Source: CAKUFA01 sp963618735
GTDB taxonomy: Bacteria > Bacillota > Clostridia > Christensenellales > Aristaeellaceae
Assembly: GCA_963618735.1 (NCBI GenBank)
Contig: CAVEUM010000049.1
Coordinates: 1 to 8,651, forward strand
Direction of reading: 5' to 3'
DNA length: 8,651 nucleotides
The translations under genes and the position numbers were made by a program. Below are positions 6,084 through 8,651 of the stretch, one piece after another. A model generated the notes under the pieces. It was not told where the DNA came from. It was given only the letters and a program-made list of their open reading frames with translations, and did no database searches. Each line of letters opens with the position of its first letter. The first letter of the stretch is position 1.

Positions 6084-6995
6084 TTACTTTTCAAAATTAG
6101 AGGTGTCGTTCGACAGCACAATCACGGGAGCTTCGCCCTTCAGATTCATGTAGAATGCGCAGCAGGTCGTTGACACATACACGTTCAGTGCCAGATTCAG
6201 CACCATGTACACCGTGGAGGCAATCACATAGCCCGTGACGCCGGACAGGAACGTTTCCAGCAGAATCAGCAGCAGATACCAGCCGATGAAGGACAGCTGC
6301 AGCAGGAAGTAATTGCCCTTTTGTTTGTTCATCATTTCCTTGCTGCGGCGGATGCACTGCATGATGCCTGTGGCAGGTTCGTCCGCCAGCACCATGGTCG
6401 CCATGGCATAGCGCAGCATCGCCAGCACTGCAGGAATCGTTGTGGCAGCGGTTCCCGCATAGGTCAGGAACGTGACCCACGGCAAAAGGCTTTCCACATT
6501 CTCGAAGGTAGCGTTCATCGCCAGAAGTACGGTGGCACCAATCATCAAGGCCATGCCAGGCAGTGCCCACAGAAAGGTTTTCAGGGCAACCATGATGTTT
6601 AGTCCGATGCTCTTATGCCAAACATTCAGTCGGCAGAAAACGGAAGATACCTGTCCAGCCTTCATGCGCAGCAGATCCATCAGATATGCCGTCAAGCCCA
6701 ATGACAGGATCGGCGACACCAGCCAGGACACAATGCCGGCCACCACGGACCAGTCAAAGCCATCGTCTGTGAAGATCTTCTCCACTTCCGCCATCAGCTG
6801 ATCATCGGAATAAAGGATGGCCATATTACTTTCCAACTGGGTGGTCAGCCGCTGGATAAAGCTTCCGCCCGTCAGCGCCGTTACCAGCTGACTAATCAGC
6901 CCCGGCAATGCTGCAATCAGCGCCACCAGCAGTGCAATCTGCCAGTTATTCTTCAGAGCCTTCCGTGCTCTGAAACGGAATTCATAATTCAGCAT
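6084..6995 (-). CDS. DUF975 family integral membrane protein
   Basis: The product is 303 aa. ATG 6995 follows AAGGAG (complement of 7003-7008) by 7 bases. The start, FRFRARKALKNNW, is the typical DUF975 opening, in which a short basic amphipathic stretch leads into the first membrane span. Hydrophobic segments are visible at about 18-41, 83-107, 130-160, 172-200, 228-252 and 255-280, with a polar loop at 45-80. The segment IRRSKEMMNKQKGNYFLLQLSF before the fifth span is also characteristic of this family. There is no cleavable signal peptide. No biochemical function is established for DUF975 proteins; they are scattered membrane proteins of Bacillota. It has its own promoter and terminator, so it appears to be a single-gene unit rather than part of a pathway with its neighbours. 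Confidence 0.85.
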   Translation of the reverse strand: MLNYEFRFRARKALKNNWQIALLVALIAALPGLISQLVTALTGGSFIQRLTTQLESNMAILYSDDQLMAEVEKIFTDDGFDWSVVAGIVSWLVSPILSLGLTAYLMDLLRMKAGQVSSVFCRLNVWHKSIGLNIMVALKTFLWALPGMALMIGATVLLAMNATFENVESLLPWVTFLTYAGTAATTIPAVLAMLRYAMATMVLADEPATGIMQCIRRSKEMMNKQKGNYFLLQLSFIGWYLLLILLETFLSGVTGYVIASTVYMVLNLALNVYVSTTCCAFYMNLKGEAPVIVLSNDTSNFEK

Positions 6996-7023
6996 TCTTT
7001 TGCTCCTTCCCTAGGATTGACCC

Positions 7024-7052
7024 ATTGTAACACAAATTGAAGCAGGAAGCAA
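7024..7052 (-). promoter_or_regulatory. Sigma-A promoter of the DUF975 gene
   Basis: On the minus strand TTGCTT (7052-7047), a 17-base spacer and TACAAT (7029-7024) lie in the 83-base gap after the SNF2 gene. The predicted start near 7017 leaves a leader of about 21 bases that carries the AAGGAG site. No terminator is seen between the SNF2 stop and this promoter, so read-through is also possible. Confidence 0.7.
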
Positions 7053-7078
7053 GGCATAAAGGAAGGCGTCTGATGGCA

Positions 7079-8651
7079 TTAAGCGAACAGCGCTCTGATG
7101 TCCTGCTCTGTAAGAGCCGTAACCAGCTGTTCGCCAGGGGTAATCAGCTGATCGAACAGTGCCTTCTTGCGCTGACCCAGTGCCACCACCTGCTCCTCGA
7201 TAGAGCCATGGGTCACCAGGCGCACAACCTCCACCTTCTTTTTCTGACCAATGCGGTGTGCGCGGTCGGTTGCCTGATCCTCTGCCGCAGGGTTCCACCA
7301 CGGATCGTAGTGGATAACCATATCCGCGCCTGTCAGGTTGAGACCCGTGCCGCCAGCCTTCAGGGAGATCAGGAAGATCTGACCCGTGCCCGCATTGAAC
7401 TGTTCGGTCATTTCCAGTCGCTTTTGGGGCGGTGTTTCACCGTCCAGGTACATGCAGCTATAGCCGGCGCTCTCCAGCTGCTCCTTCAGAATTTTCAGCA
7501 TAGAGGTGAACTGGGAGAACAGCAGGATTCGCCGTCCCGCCTGAATGGCACCGGGCAGAACCTCCAACAGAAGCTCCAGTTTACCCGATGTGCCCGCGTA
7601 ATCCGACAGCACCAAGGACGGATGGCAGCAAATCTGCCGCAGCTCGGTAATGGCCGCCAGCACCTCGGTGCGCCCACGCCCCAGTCCCTTTTCGGTCATC
7701 ACGTGATCCACGCGATCCCTCAGGCGCAGCATGGCGGCCTGATATACCTTCTCCTGTTCGGGGGACATCTGCGCGGTCATGGTCGTTTCCAGCTTGTCAG
7801 GCAGCTCGGTCAGCACATCCTTCTTCAAGCGGCGCATGAGGAAGGGGCGAATCCGTCTGCGAAGGTCATCCGCGTCTTCCCCATCCTGATATTTCCGCAG
7901 GAAGGCGCTGTAGCTGAGCAGATAGCCCGGCAGAACAAAGTCGAAAATGCTCCACAACTCACCCGTGCCATTTTCCATAGGGGTACCTGTCAGGGCAAAG
8001 CGTGTTTGGGCATGAAGCTGCTTGACAGCCACTGCACCTACACTGCCCGCGTTCTTGATATGCTGTGCCTCGTCCAGGATCACGAAACGGAAATCCATGT
8101 CCTTCAGCAGGTCAATATCCCTGCGAATCAGCGGATAGGATGTAATGAGCACATCCACATCCTTCGCATTTTTCACATGCTCAATCTGCGATGCCCGCTG
8201 GGTGCTTGAGCCTGCCAGCACCATCACGCTCAGTTCAGGGGTAAAGCGTTCCAGCTCGCTGAGCCAGTTATAGGTCAGGGAGGTAGGCGCCACCACCAGC
8301 GATGTCTGGCCAGACTTGCGAGTGGCCTTCAGCATGGCAATGACCTGCACCGTTTTGCCCAGACCCATATCATCTGCCAGAATGCCGCCCATGTGCAGCT
8401 TATCCAGCGTCATCAGCCAATGGAAGCCGCGCTGCTGGTAGGGACGCAGGCTGAGACCCGCAGGCAGCTTGATCTTTTCCTCATCGGGATCCACCAGTGC
8501 CTTCACGGTTTTCTTCACCGACTCATCCACCTCGATGGGTAGATTGGTGTTTCCCAGCAGGCTGTTCAAATAGCAGGTGCGGTATGCACTGAGGGACACG
8601 ATGTCCTCCGCAGGGGAAACAGCCTCCACGCCTTCCACGCTCACTGCCTCA
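7079..8651 (-). CDS. SNF2-family DNA helicase/translocase, C-terminal part (partial)
   Basis: About 523 codons are visible and the frame is open at the right edge, so the gene begins outside; the GTG at 8644 is internal. Bacterial SNF2 proteins of this type are usually about 1000 aa, often with an N-terminal SWIM finger, which would lie beyond the window. Numbering from that GTG, the ATPase core is complete: LRPYQQRGFHWL (Q motif, 66-77), DDMGLGKT (motif I, 91-98), DEAQHIKN (motif II, 191-198), then ALTGTPMEN (III), RILLFSQF (IV), SLKAGGTGLNL (V) and ATDRAHRIGQ (VI). The enzyme uses ATP to translocate on double-stranded DNA and is thought to remodel protein-DNA or nucleic-acid complexes. In bacteria the exact role is mostly unknown, although one (RapA) recycles RNA polymerase. 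No adjacent restriction or defence genes are seen in the window. Confidence 0.95.
   Translation of the reverse strand, partial: EAVSVEGVEAVSPAEDIVSLSAYRTCYLNSLLGNTNLPIEVDESVKKTVKALVDPDEEKIKLPAGLSLRPYQQRGFHWLMTLDKLHMGGILADDMGLGKTVQVIAMLKATRKSGQTSLVVAPTSLTYNWLSELERFTPELSVMVLAGSSTQRASQIEHVKNAKDVDVLITSYPLIRRDIDLLKDMDFRFVILDEAQHIKNAGSVGAVAVKQLHAQTRFALTGTPMENGTGELWSIFDFVLPGYLLSYSAFLRKYQDGEDADDLRRRIRPFLMRRLKKDVLTELPDKLETTMTAQMSPEQEKVYQAAMLRLRDRVDHVMTEKGLGRGRTEVLAAITELRQICCHPSLVLSDYAGTSGKLELLLEVLPGAIQAGRRILLFSQFTSMLKILKEQLESAGYSCMYLDGETPPQKRLEMTEQFNAGTGQIFLISLKAGGTGLNLTGADMVIHYDPWWNPAAEDQATDRAHRIGQKKKVEVVRLVTHGSIEEQVVALGQRKKALFDQLITPGEQLVTALTEQDIRALFA

Noticed and set aside
7037..8209. Rightward open frame of 390 codons opposite the SNF2 gene
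   Set aside because: It is a His/Gln/Leu-rich antisense shadow of the helicase coding strand, with no start signal or recognisable domain.
1..8651. Mobile elements, CRISPR arrays, toxin-antitoxin or defence systems
   Set aside because: No direct-repeat arrays, transposase or integrase motifs, terminal inverted repeats or defence-gene partners of the SNF2 protein are seen in the window.

Overview
The window looks like chromosomal DNA of an anaerobic member of the Bacillota. Almost every gene has a strong AGGAGG-type ribosome site. GTG and TTG starts occur alongside ATG, promoters are of the sigma-A type, and the families present (DUF975, a citrate (Re)-synthase/isopropylmalate synthase-like enzyme, SNF2 helicase, SWIM protein) are common there. 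Clostridia or Negativicutes are both possible; the sequence alone does not decide. There is no sign of phage, insertion sequence, CRISPR array, rRNA or tRNA, and no gene-free stretch over about 300 bases.

Layout. Bases 1-52 hold the first codons of a leftward gene that runs off the window. A divergent control region follows. A rightward block then covers 193-3121: a zinc-ribbon protein whose reading frame breaks at about 660 and continues in another frame to 1364, a SWIM zinc-finger protein (1475-2245) behind its own extended -10 promoter, and a glutamate 5-kinase-like amino acid kinase with no PUA domain (2297-3121, TTG start). A two-way terminator at 3146-3186 separates this block from a leftward block. 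In transcription order the leftward block is: the C-terminal half of an SNF2 helicase (entering from the right edge and ending at 7079), a DUF975 membrane protein with its own promoter (6995-6084) and terminator (6033-6066), and then an operon of aspartate aminotransferase (5834-4635) and a citrate (Re)-synthase/isopropylmalate synthase-like enzyme (4603-3209).

How the genes relate. The clearest functional unit is the aminotransferase/synthase pair. Both enzymes would act at oxaloacetate: one interconverts it with aspartate using glutamate/2-oxoglutarate, and the other would condense it with acetyl-CoA to citrate on the route to 2-oxoglutarate and glutamate. The convergent amino acid kinase may also act on glutamate, but its substrate is not established. 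The zinc-ribbon and SWIM genes are poorly characterised; the SWIM fold suggests nucleic-acid or protein binding.

No wholly new system is evident. The points most worth a second look are the split zinc-ribbon gene, the atypical ATP-loop of the amino acid kinase, the aminotransferase/citrate synthase operon, and the compact control region before the SWIM gene.
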